A stretch of DNA of 64,000 nucleotides from Bradyrhizobium sp. URHD0069. GTDB taxonomy: Bacteria; Pseudomonadota; Alphaproteobacteria; Rhizobiales; Xanthobacteraceae. Within the stretch, counting starts at the first letter, position 1; every line of letters begins with the position of its first letter. This document shows, in pieces, positions 43,137 through 50,432 of the stretch. The stretch covers positions 62,001 through 126,000 of the forward strand of contig NZ_JNIJ01000009.1 of NCBI RefSeq assembly GCF_000701345.1. Direction: 5' to 3'. Below the pieces are notes generated by a model, which saw nothing but the letters and a program-made list of their open reading frames with translations, had not been told where the DNA came from and did not search any database. Made by a program: the position numbers and the translations under genes.

Positions 43137-43793
43137 ATGGGTATTCCACAGATCGGCACGGGGGGCGCTGCGCCGCTCCCTCGCGGGATGTCCCGCGAAG
43201 AATTTGCTGAGCACCGTCGCCAATCCGCATCATCGCTGATTCCGCGTGGACGAGCGCTCTTCTGGGAGGGCGAGCATCAAGCCCAGAAGATAAAAATAAT
43301 AGAAGGCGTGATCCGGGCGGTTCGGCTGCTCGAAAATGGTAACCGGCAAATTCTGGCTTTTTATTGGCCCGGCGACGTGGTCATGCCAACTCAATCCTCA
43401 TGTCAGCGGATAACGGCTGAGGCGGTAACCAATTGTCGGGTGCAGCGTTCGGCGGCTTCTGGCATCTGCCAACAAAGCGAACCCTGCGGCGCTCACCAGG
43501 TCCTTGCCGAGACGTTGTCTCTTGTCGTCACCATGAGCCAGAAGAGCAGTGTCGCCCGAATTGCGGGGTTTCTTTTGCGCATTCGCCATCACTTGCCTGA
43601 AGACCCGAAACGGCCGCTCGCGCTCTCGCTCCTGCTTCCGAGGGCCGATATCGCGGATCATTTGGGTACATCCCTCGAAACTGTCTGTCGCACGCTGGCC
43701 GAGTTCAGGATGAAAGGGCTCATTGATTTGCCGAACCGCAAGACAATTCGCTTTATCAATTTGCCCGGTCTCCTGCGCATAGCCGGCGATTAG
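43137..43793 (+). CDS. Crp/Fnr-family transcriptional regulator
   Basis: This is a 218-residue regulator with an N-terminal cyclic-nucleotide-like sensor fold (IIEGVIRAVRLLENGNRQIL, AFYWPGDVVMP) and a C-terminal HTH_Crp domain. The recognition helix reads LGTSLETVCRTLAEFRMKGL: Glu181 and Arg185 are in the positions that contact TTGA-type half-sites in FNR/FixK proteins, with Cys184 where FNR has Ser. Cysteines at 89, 100, 111 and 117 could be redox-sensitive, which is inference. I start it at ATG 43137 (GAGGG upstream) rather than GTG 43092. It directly precedes the initiating sugar transferase gene and is the best candidate to bind the repeated palindromes of this region. Confidence 0.88.
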   Translation: MGIPQIGTGGAAPLPRGMSREEFAEHRRQSASSLIPRGRALFWEGEHQAQKIKIIEGVIRAVRLLENGNRQILAFYWPGDVVMPTQSSCQRITAEAVTNCRVQRSAASGICQQSEPCGAHQVLAETLSLVVTMSQKSSVARIAGFLLRIRHHLPEDPKRPLALSLLLPRADIADHLGTSLETVCRTLAEFRMKGLIDLPNRKTIRFINLPGLLRIAGD

Positions 43794-43837
43794 CCCGCAA
43801 CAGCCGTCTGTCCATTCTCGCGATCAAGAGGTCTCGA

Positions 43838-45304
43838 ATGTCTCTAGCGCGTGATACCAGCATTGTGGCCGATCTGGCCCGCTCAGCTTCTCGCGACCAG
43901 CTCGCCGTCCCGATCTCGCTCAACGTCATGTCGCCGCTGGTTGCGATGTTCGACCTGATCTGGATCGTGCTGTTGGGCGTCGGAGCTGGCTTTCTGTACG
44001 ATGCCGTGGCCCTTCGGGGAAATGGTGAGGGACAAAGTTATCTCGGTTCAGGGATCGCTGTCGCCACGCTCTATTCGGCGTTTGGCCATGCGGCTCAACT
44101 CTATCGTGCGCCGAACTTGCTTCGGCTCAAGTGGCAGGTGGGACGCTCCACGCTGATTTGGCTGATGGTGTTTGTATTTCTCGCAACCCTTGTGTTCTTG
44201 CTGAAGATTGGAGCGGCATTTTCACGCGGCGAAATGCTCTTGTTCTTTACCAGCGGAATCGTTGTCACCGCCGTGATGCGGCTTGCCGTTGCGCACGTCT
44301 GTACCGTTGTCATCTCGTCAGGCGCGCTGAAGCCCAACCGGGTAATTCTGGTCGGATTGGCGGAAGAGATTGCTGCCAATGACGCGCTATCTGCCTTGGA
44401 AAGATACGGGTATGCCGTGGTACGCGTTTTTCCGCTGCCAGTGGCCCTGGATCGGACTTTTGACGAAGAGGCATTGAAAGCGCGGTTGCGGGAAGTGATC
44501 CGCTACGTCCGGGAAATGAATATCGAGGAAATCATCGTAGCGATTCCGTGGAGTTTAACGGACCTCCTCGGCGCGGTCGAAAACGAGCTACGAATACTTC
44601 CGGTTCCTGTCAAACTTGTGCCGGACACAACGACCGGCCGTGTGCTGGATCGCCCATTGTTCGAATTTGGTCCAACGAAGGCCGTGCAACTCCAGCGTGC
44701 TCCGCTCAGTGCGGTGCAACGCAATTTGAAGCAAGGCATGGATCGATTCTTGGCCGCTATATCCCTCGTTCTTCTGATGCCGTTCTTCGCTGTGATCTCC
44801 GCGGCGATACGTCTGGAGTCGCCGGGGCCTGCATTTTTTCTGCAAACGCGGGTCGGCTTCAATGGACGGCAGTTCAGGATCTTCAAGTTCAGAACGATGT
44901 CCACGCTTGACGATGGTCCAGTCGTTGTTCAGGCCACAAGGAATGACAAGCGTGTGACTCATCTCGGTGCTTTATTGCGGAAACTCAGTATCGATGAGGT
45001 TCCCCAAATTCTCAATGTGCTGCGGGGCGAGATGTCGTTGGTCGGTCCGCGTCCGCACGCCCTTGCGCACGACAATGAATATGATCGACTGATTGCGACT
45101 TACGCCATCCGGCACAAAATGAAGCCCGGCATCACCGGCTGGGCGCAGGTCAACGGGTTCCGTGGCGAGACGCCCGAAATAGCAATGATGAAACGACGCG
45201 TTGAGAGCGACCTCTGGTACATTGAGTACTGGTCGCTGTGGCTGGACATCCGCATCTTGCTGGTGACTGTCGTCCGGGTTCTGAAACCGGATAACGCCTT
45301 TTGA
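43838..45304 (+). CDS. Undecaprenyl-phosphate sugar phosphotransferase (WcaJ/ExoY-like)
   Basis: This is the initiating enzyme that loads the first sugar-1-phosphate onto undecaprenyl phosphate. The N-terminal part has four membrane helices and a CoA-binding-like cytosolic domain (CoA_binding_3). The C-terminal catalytic domain (about 290-488) contains RFLAAISLVLLMPFFAVISA, FLQTRVGFNGRQFRIFKFRT, KLSIDEVPQILNVLRGEMSL, VGPRPHA and KPGITGWAQVNGFRGET, all typical of the polyprenyl glycosylphosphotransferase family. 488 residues, normal. It starts 44 bp after the Crp-like gene, possibly in one transcript. The first sugar is probably glucose or galactose. Confidence 0.92.
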   Translation: MSLARDTSIVADLARSASRDQLAVPISLNVMSPLVAMFDLIWIVLLGVGAGFLYDAVALRGNGEGQSYLGSGIAVATLYSAFGHAAQLYRAPNLLRLKWQVGRSTLIWLMVFVFLATLVFLLKIGAAFSRGEMLLFFTSGIVVTAVMRLAVAHVCTVVISSGALKPNRVILVGLAEEIAANDALSALERYGYAVVRVFPLPVALDRTFDEEALKARLREVIRYVREMNIEEIIVAIPWSLTDLLGAVENELRILPVPVKLVPDTTTGRVLDRPLFEFGPTKAVQLQRAPLSAVQRNLKQGMDRFLAAISLVLLMPFFAVISAAIRLESPGPAFFLQTRVGFNGRQFRIFKFRTMSTLDDGPVVVQATRNDKRVTHLGALLRKLSIDEVPQILNVLRGEMSLVGPRPHALAHDNEYDRLIATYAIRHKMKPGITGWAQVNGFRGETPEIAMMKRRVESDLWYIEYWSLWLDIRILLVTVVRVLKPDNAF

Positions 45305-46365
45305 TGCTGCTGTGCGCCTGTGGTCGCTGCGGCGAATGCCCTCGATCGCGTAGGCACGCCGTCGATACACAGCATGTGCTCCTCAACTCCTTTCGCAATA
45401 TCCCTTCAGTGAGCCGATAGCGACGATCCGAGACCCGGATCGCGATCGGCGCGGAAATCAACGCCCGTTGTGCTGCGGCCGTCCTCGACGCAGACGAAGG
45501 CAGTGACCGACGCGTTGGCAAAGGGGCCTCGCGAAACGCTGCGCCGCACAAAAACCTGAGAGCTTAGGGCGATCAAAAAAAGCGTTGGGTATTCAGCCCA
45601 CCCGGTTGACATCCGGGGACCCAGGTAACTGACTGCAACAGGGACTTGGGATGGGGAACAGCTGGGGGGCACCGCCAAGACTTTTTAAATCAATGCACGG
45701 GCATGGCGGGGTGGTTTGCCAGCTGGTGAGCGCTTGACTAACGGATGCTCATGATAAGAAATCGCCAAGTGTTTGTACTCCCTTGGGATTGGTAGCATGC
45801 TCTGGTTGCAGCACTTGTTTGCGATATGGGTCCTGGGTCATATGCTTTGGGCCGCGGTGCTGCTGGAAGGGGAGTGGCGGCGAGTCCGCAGTGCTGTCAA
45901 CCGAACGGGTCATCAGGGATTGCCAAATAGGCCGTCTGTGTTAGCCGGCGCCGAAGCCCGTCAGGCTACCAGCACCCAATGATAATCGCGGCTACCCGCG
46001 ACCGAGCCTAGCACCGCTCGTCGAATAGTCCGCCGAAGAAGCCCTGCCTTGCTAACGGCCGGCGCGCGAAGCTCGGGCCGGCCGACAACCCGGACGTACG
46101 CGACGCGTCAGCGACGTGAGAGAGCCGGTCGCTCGCAGCCATAGTCACCAGTCCCGCCGCGCTTCCATGGGAGAACCGCGAGCGTCTGCCAGCAATCTGA
46201 CGAAAAGAAGCTATTGCGGGCGATCATCGGGCGGACGCAGCTCAGGCCATTGTGATTGACGATTTTCGGATCGACTGTCTTTCTCATGTCGTTATTGAGA
46301 ATTCTCAGATTGCTGCGACAGAGGGGAACTACGCTGCGTGCTGTCCTCTGGCCGAGATTGAGCAA
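45305..46365. other. Gene-poor region of about 1 kb
   Basis: No family-supported gene was found. A frame at 45797-45982 could encode a 61-residue protein with one hydrophobic helix (FAIWVLGHMLWAAVLL) and a basic tail, but its ribosome site is weak. The stretch also contains the near-palindrome at 46295. Several short open frames around 45400-45560 show no resemblance to known proteins. The region may be decayed sequence. Confidence 0.4.
46295..46308. promoter_or_regulatory. Near-match to TTGA-N6-TCAA palindrome
   Basis: TTGAGAATTCTCAG; last base differs. Its 21-bp context (46292-46312) matches the 34575-34595 stretch at 17 of 21 positions. It lies 57 bp before the small frame starting at 46366. 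Confidence 0.5.
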
Positions 46366-46554
46366 ATGTCGCACACAGATGAGCTGGGGCCCGCATACCA
46401 GAGCCCTGTTGACCCCGCCGTTGCAAGGTCCGTGGGTAGGAGAGGCGTAGATTGGGCGGTTCTCGTAGTCACATTCGCCCTCGGCTGCACCTTCGCGTGG
46501 ATCTACGTTTTGTTCCGGGCGGCCGTGCGCGCGTTTGAGATGGTCCTCTCGTGA
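46366..46554 (+). CDS. Possible 62-residue single-pass membrane protein
   Basis: The frame encodes a polar N-terminus (DELGPAYQSPVDPAVARSVG), one strong membrane helix (WAVLVVTFALGCTFAWIYVL) and a short tail. The ribosome site is weak. A near-copy of the operator-like palindrome lies 57 bp upstream, which supports expression with the polysaccharide genes. No family recognised. Confidence 0.4.
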   Translation: MSHTDELGPAYQSPVDPAVARSVGRRGVDWAVLVVTFALGCTFAWIYVLFRAAVRAFEMVLS

Positions 46555-46618
46555 ACGCGAGGCGATGCCGCACTCCGGTGCTGGAAATGCCAGTAGTCAG
46601 CCGGTTCGGACCCTCAAC

Positions 46619-46632
46619 TTGAGGAATCTCAA
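46619..46632. promoter_or_regulatory. TTGA-N6-TCAA palindrome (operator candidate)
   Basis: TTGAGGAATCTCAA, 140 bp before the RfbC-like gene at 46773. Confidence 0.7.
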
Positions 46633-46772
46633 CTTGGCGTCAGAGCCGTAGTCTAGGGATCGACCTTGGATGGCGCCTTAGACCACGCAGGGCAGGGACG
46701 GCAGGAAGATGTCCGGCGAGGCCGAAGCGATTGTTGAACCGGGATATCTCGCAAACTGCGGGCTCTGCAAGA

Positions 46773-47354
46773 ATGATCTTCTCAGAAACCAAGCTCGCGG
46801 GCGCATACACCGTTGACATTGATCGACGAGAGGACAACCGCGGTCACTTCGCCCGTGTGTTCTGCGCTGAAGAGTTTTCTGCGCATGGACTAAAGTCCAT
46901 GGTCGCGCAGGCGAGCGTCAGCTTCAACGCGAAACGAGGCACATTGCGTGGCTTGCACTTCCAATATCCTCCTGCAGCTGAAACGAAATATGTGCGATGC
47001 ACGAAGGGCGCAGTGTTTGACGTCATCGTCGATCTGCGTCCGGAGTCGCCCACTTATCTGGAGCACCTCGCTGTCGTTTTGTCGGCCGCGAACGGGCGTG
47101 GTCTCTATATCCCCAAGCGTCTCGCGCACGGCTTCATCACGCTCGAGGACGACACAGAATTGACTTACCTGATCGGCGAACCCCATACGCCGAATGTCGA
47201 GGGCGGACTTCGCTACGACGATCCGACGCTCGGGCTGGATTGGCCGCTGCCGGTGCGTGTTATTTCGCAACGAGACACGGCGTGGAAGCCGATCGTCGAG
47301 ATCGAGGACGAACTCAGGTCGCGCATGAGCCTCAGCGAGGCTGCGTACGGCTGA
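46773..47354 (+). CDS. rfbC: dTDP-4-dehydrorhamnose 3,5-epimerase family protein
   Basis: This is a cupin-fold sugar-nucleotide epimerase of 193 residues. Active-site residues are present: His62 (RGTLRGLHFQYPP), Lys72 (AETKYVRCTKG) and Tyr132 (ELTYLIGE), close to the Salmonella RmlC numbering. The substrate-binding region IPKRLAHGF is kept, and the C-terminus includes GGLRYDDPTLGLDWPL. No rmlA, rmlB or rmlD gene is in the window; with rfbF and a C-methyltransferase nearby, the substrate is likely a 4-keto CDP- or other NDP-sugar rather than dTDP-4-ketorhamnose. ATG at 46773 is chosen by alignment to the family N-terminus. Confidence 0.87.
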   Translation: MIFSETKLAGAYTVDIDRREDNRGHFARVFCAEEFSAHGLKSMVAQASVSFNAKRGTLRGLHFQYPPAAETKYVRCTKGAVFDVIVDLRPESPTYLEHLAVVLSAANGRGLYIPKRLAHGFITLEDDTELTYLIGEPHTPNVEGGLRYDDPTLGLDWPLPVRVISQRDTAWKPIVEIEDELRSRMSLSEAAYG

Positions 47355-47478
47355 TGTGCGGCGCGCATAAACCAAACCGTGTGCAGAGAGCCAATCGGTT
47401 TCATTGACGGCTTGTGGCTCATTGCCGATGCCCATCAGGGTACAGATCCCCTTTGTTTTCTGTGTAGACGCGAGCGAC

Positions 47479-47492
47479 TTGACGACCGTCAA
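47479..47492. promoter_or_regulatory. TTGA-N6-TCAA palindrome (operator candidate)
   Basis: TTGACGACCGTCAA, 77 bp before the C-methyltransferase gene at 47570. Confidence 0.75.
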
Positions 47493-47569
47493 GTGGGCGG
47501 GTCCGCCGAACCGTAAGCTCGATTATTCGAATCGATGAGCCATCGTTGACGCGCACCAGGAGCCGCTCG

Positions 47570-48865
47570 ATGTTGAACCATGAACCTGTCGTCCGCTCGC
47601 TTAACGCTGCGGCAACGGTCGCCCGGCAGGAGCGACATAGTGGCTGCCGGTTTTGCGGCGCGCAGTTGCGTCAGGTTTTCCTCGATCTCGGCCTGTCACC
47701 GCTCGCCAACACTTACCTGAGGGAGGAAGACCTCCAGCGCGAGGAACTGCGGTTTCCGCTGCGGGTTTATGTTTGCGGCGAGTGCTTCCTGGTCCAACTC
47801 GAAGACTGGGAGAGTCCAGAGAATATTTTCGGGGACTATGCCTACTTCTCTTCCTATAGCGAGTCGTGGCTCCGTCATGCAAAGACATACGTTGGTGCGA
47901 TGATCGATCGCTTCGGGATCGGCTCACAGAGCAAAGTCGTCGAAATCGCAAGTAATGATGGCTATCTGCTGCAGTACTTCGTTGATCGCGAGGTGCCCGT
48001 CCTGGGGATAGAACCTGCGCGAAACGTCGCCGTGGTAGCTCGTGACAGAGGAATTCCTACCCGTGTCGACTTTTTCGGCGAGGCGACTGCGCGGACATTG
48101 CGCAGAGAGGGTCTGCGTGCCGATCTCCTGATTGGCAACAACGTCCTCGCCCATGTTCCCAACCTGAACGATTTCGTCAAAGGATTGAAGATACTGCTGG
48201 CCGAGCAAGGCATTGTCACCATGGAATTTCCTCATTTGATGCGTCTGTGCGCCGAGTGCCAACTCGATACGATTTATCACGAGCATTTTTCGTATTTTTC
48301 GTTCATAGCGGTGGAAAAGATTTTTGCGGCGCATGGACTGACATTGTTCGACGTCGAGGAATTGTCGACGCACGGGGGGTCGCTGCGTATTTTTGCCCAA
48401 CACAGCGCGGGCGGGCGTCATCGGATTTCGAGGCGCGTTGAAGATCTCCGGAAGCGAGAGATGGATGCCGGATTCGCAGGCCTCGGCGGATATCGTGCTT
48501 TTGAAGAGCGCGCGGAGCAGACGAAACGGAAGCTGGTCGAGTTTCTGGTAACTGCCAAGCAGACAGGAAAACGCGTCGTCGGATACGGCGCTCCGGCCAA
48601 AGGGAATACCCTGTTAAACTATTGCGGCATTACTCGTGATCTCGTTGAATACACGGTTGACCGCAGCCCGCACAAACAGGGACGATTTTTGCCGGGCACC
48701 CATATACCGATCTATGAGCCCGAGCGGATCAACGCGACCAAACCCGATTACATCCTCATTCTGCCGTGGAATCTCAAGCATGAGATCATCGACCAGCTGT
48801 CATTTGCCCGGGCGTGGGGCGCGCAATTCGTGGTGCCGATCCCCGAGCCGCAGATCGTCCAATGA
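47570..48865 (+). CDS. Sugar C-methyltransferase (TylC3/NovU-like)
   Basis: This would add a methyl branch to a 4-keto nucleotide sugar. The N-terminal zinc domain has two Cys pairs (GCRFCGAQ, VYVCGECFLVQ). A SAM-binding domain follows (SKVVEIASNDGYLLQYFVDR, VLGIEPARNVAVVARDRGIP), with the family motif TIYHEHFSYFS. The C-terminal third is the C-methyltransferase domain (GYGAPAKGNTLLNYCGI, VDRSPHKQGRFLPGTHIPI). ATG at 47570 with AGGAG 8 nt upstream. 431 residues, normal. Together with RfbF, an SDR and RfbC it points to a C-branched deoxysugar in the polysaccharide. Confidence 0.9.
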   Translation: MLNHEPVVRSLNAAATVARQERHSGCRFCGAQLRQVFLDLGLSPLANTYLREEDLQREELRFPLRVYVCGECFLVQLEDWESPENIFGDYAYFSSYSESWLRHAKTYVGAMIDRFGIGSQSKVVEIASNDGYLLQYFVDREVPVLGIEPARNVAVVARDRGIPTRVDFFGEATARTLRREGLRADLLIGNNVLAHVPNLNDFVKGLKILLAEQGIVTMEFPHLMRLCAECQLDTIYHEHFSYFSFIAVEKIFAAHGLTLFDVEELSTHGGSLRIFAQHSAGGRHRISRRVEDLRKREMDAGFAGLGGYRAFEERAEQTKRKLVEFLVTAKQTGKRVVGYGAPAKGNTLLNYCGITRDLVEYTVDRSPHKQGRFLPGTHIPIYEPERINATKPDYILILPWNLKHEIIDQLSFARAWGAQFVVPIPEPQIVQ

Positions 48866-48909
48866 TGTGCTTCCGATGGGTCCAGGTGGTCTGACGGCGA
48901 GATAACGCG

Positions 48910-50265
48910 ATGCACGGCGCGGTCCAGAGCCGAAATGTCGAGAAGCCCGATGAGCCCATGGCGGCCATAAATCTATCCGCCGACGATGACGGTCGGTCGA
49001 TGTACCGCTTTGTTTCAGACCTTTATCCGATCTGCCGGAGCATCACGGGTGACGGAGTTCGAAAAACTCTCAATCTGATACTTGAACAGATCCCGCTCAC
49101 CATCTGCGAAGTGCCGTCTGGCCTACGGGTCTTCGACTGGACTGTTCCGCTCGAATGGAACATCCGGGATGCGTACATAAAAAACAGCGCCGGCGAACGC
49201 ATTGTAGACTTCCGTGCCTCCAATTTGCATGTCCTCAGCTACAGCGTCCCTGTTCATGCGCGTATGGGGCTTGCCGAGCTCAGGGAGCATCTGTTCTCGG
49301 ACCCTCAGCATCCGGACTGGATTCCATATCGCACGTCATATTACAAACCAGCATGGGGATTTTGCCTGCAGCATCGTCAGTTGCTTGCATTGCCGGAGGA
49401 CGTGTATGAGGTGCACATCGATTCTTCGCTTGAACCCGGTCATTTGACTTATGGCGAACTCCTGCTGCGTGGCCGATCCCCGGATGAAGTGCTGATATCT
49501 TGCCACGTCTGCCACCCGTCGCTCTGCAATGACAATCTGTCTGGCATTGCCGTTGCCTCCGCACTGGCAAAGCGCCTCAGCAGCATGGATCTGCGGTACT
49601 CGTATCGCTTCTTGTTTATCCCCGGCACCATTGGTTCGATTACCTGGGCCGCAATCCGTCGGTCCCATTTGAGCAAGATCAAACATGGTTTCGTGTTGAC
49701 CTGCGTGGGGGACAGAGGTTCTCCAAGCTATAAGGCCAGCCGACGCGGTGACGCCGAAATCGATCGGGCATGGACGTATGTCTTGAAGCAGAGCGGGGGC
49801 GCTTTCGATATTTTGCCGTTTTCGCCGTTTGGCTATGACGAGCGGCAATACTGTTCTCCCGGACTTAATCTTCCCGTTGGATGTTTCATGCGCACTCCCC
49901 ACGGACAATTTCCGGAGTACCACACCTCGGCAGACGACCTGGATCTCGTTTGCGCGGCCTCGTTAAGCGACTCCTTGGCGAAGGCCCTCACGACGATCGA
50001 TGTGATCGAACACAATCGCAGTTATCTTAATCTCAAGCCGTTCTGCGAACCGAAGCTGGGCGATTATGGCTTGTATAGTACGGTCGGAGGGCACTCGGCC
50101 GGAGACTTCCAGATGGCTCTCTTATGGCTGCTGAACATGTCCGACGGCGAGAATTCGCTGCTCGACATTGCAGCACGCTCCAAGCTGCCTTGGGAGATCA
50201 TCAAGGAAGCCGTGCGAGCCCTGAGCGAGGCCGGTTTGCTGAAGCCCGTCGACGAGCCGAGCTAG
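48910..50265 (+). CDS. DUF4910 aminopeptidase-like protein
   Basis: This is a 451-residue protein of the DUF4910 family, with an M28-like peptidase domain and a C-terminal winged-helix-like end. Metal-site region LISCHVCHPSLCNDNLSGIA contains the His and Asp ligands typical of the fold; later GCFMRTPHGQFPEYHTSADD gives further His/Asp. The start YRFVSDLYPICRSITGDGVR is the usual N-terminus. The C-terminal region carries ENSLLDIAARSKLPWEIIKE. In many genomes this family lies beside sugar C-methyltransferase and epimerase genes, as here, but its reaction in polysaccharide synthesis is unknown. Confidence 0.87.
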   Translation: MHGAVQSRNVEKPDEPMAAINLSADDDGRSMYRFVSDLYPICRSITGDGVRKTLNLILEQIPLTICEVPSGLRVFDWTVPLEWNIRDAYIKNSAGERIVDFRASNLHVLSYSVPVHARMGLAELREHLFSDPQHPDWIPYRTSYYKPAWGFCLQHRQLLALPEDVYEVHIDSSLEPGHLTYGELLLRGRSPDEVLISCHVCHPSLCNDNLSGIAVASALAKRLSSMDLRYSYRFLFIPGTIGSITWAAIRRSHLSKIKHGFVLTCVGDRGSPSYKASRRGDAEIDRAWTYVLKQSGGAFDILPFSPFGYDERQYCSPGLNLPVGCFMRTPHGQFPEYHTSADDLDLVCAASLSDSLAKALTTIDVIEHNRSYLNLKPFCEPKLGDYGLYSTVGGHSAGDFQMALLWLLNMSDGENSLLDIAARSKLPWEIIKEAVRALSEAGLLKPVDEPS

Positions 50266-50432
50266 GTTCACAACTGCGTCCTCTTATCGCGGGCGTTATC
50301 GAGTGACGCAAGCCTAGAATTGGTCACCGCGGCATGTCGTCCAGCGGTCAATGGCGTGCTGTTTGGCCTCTCACGATCAACCTGCGATCATGACGCCACT
50401 CGCATCGCACCGCGCTTGTCCCTGACTGTCGC

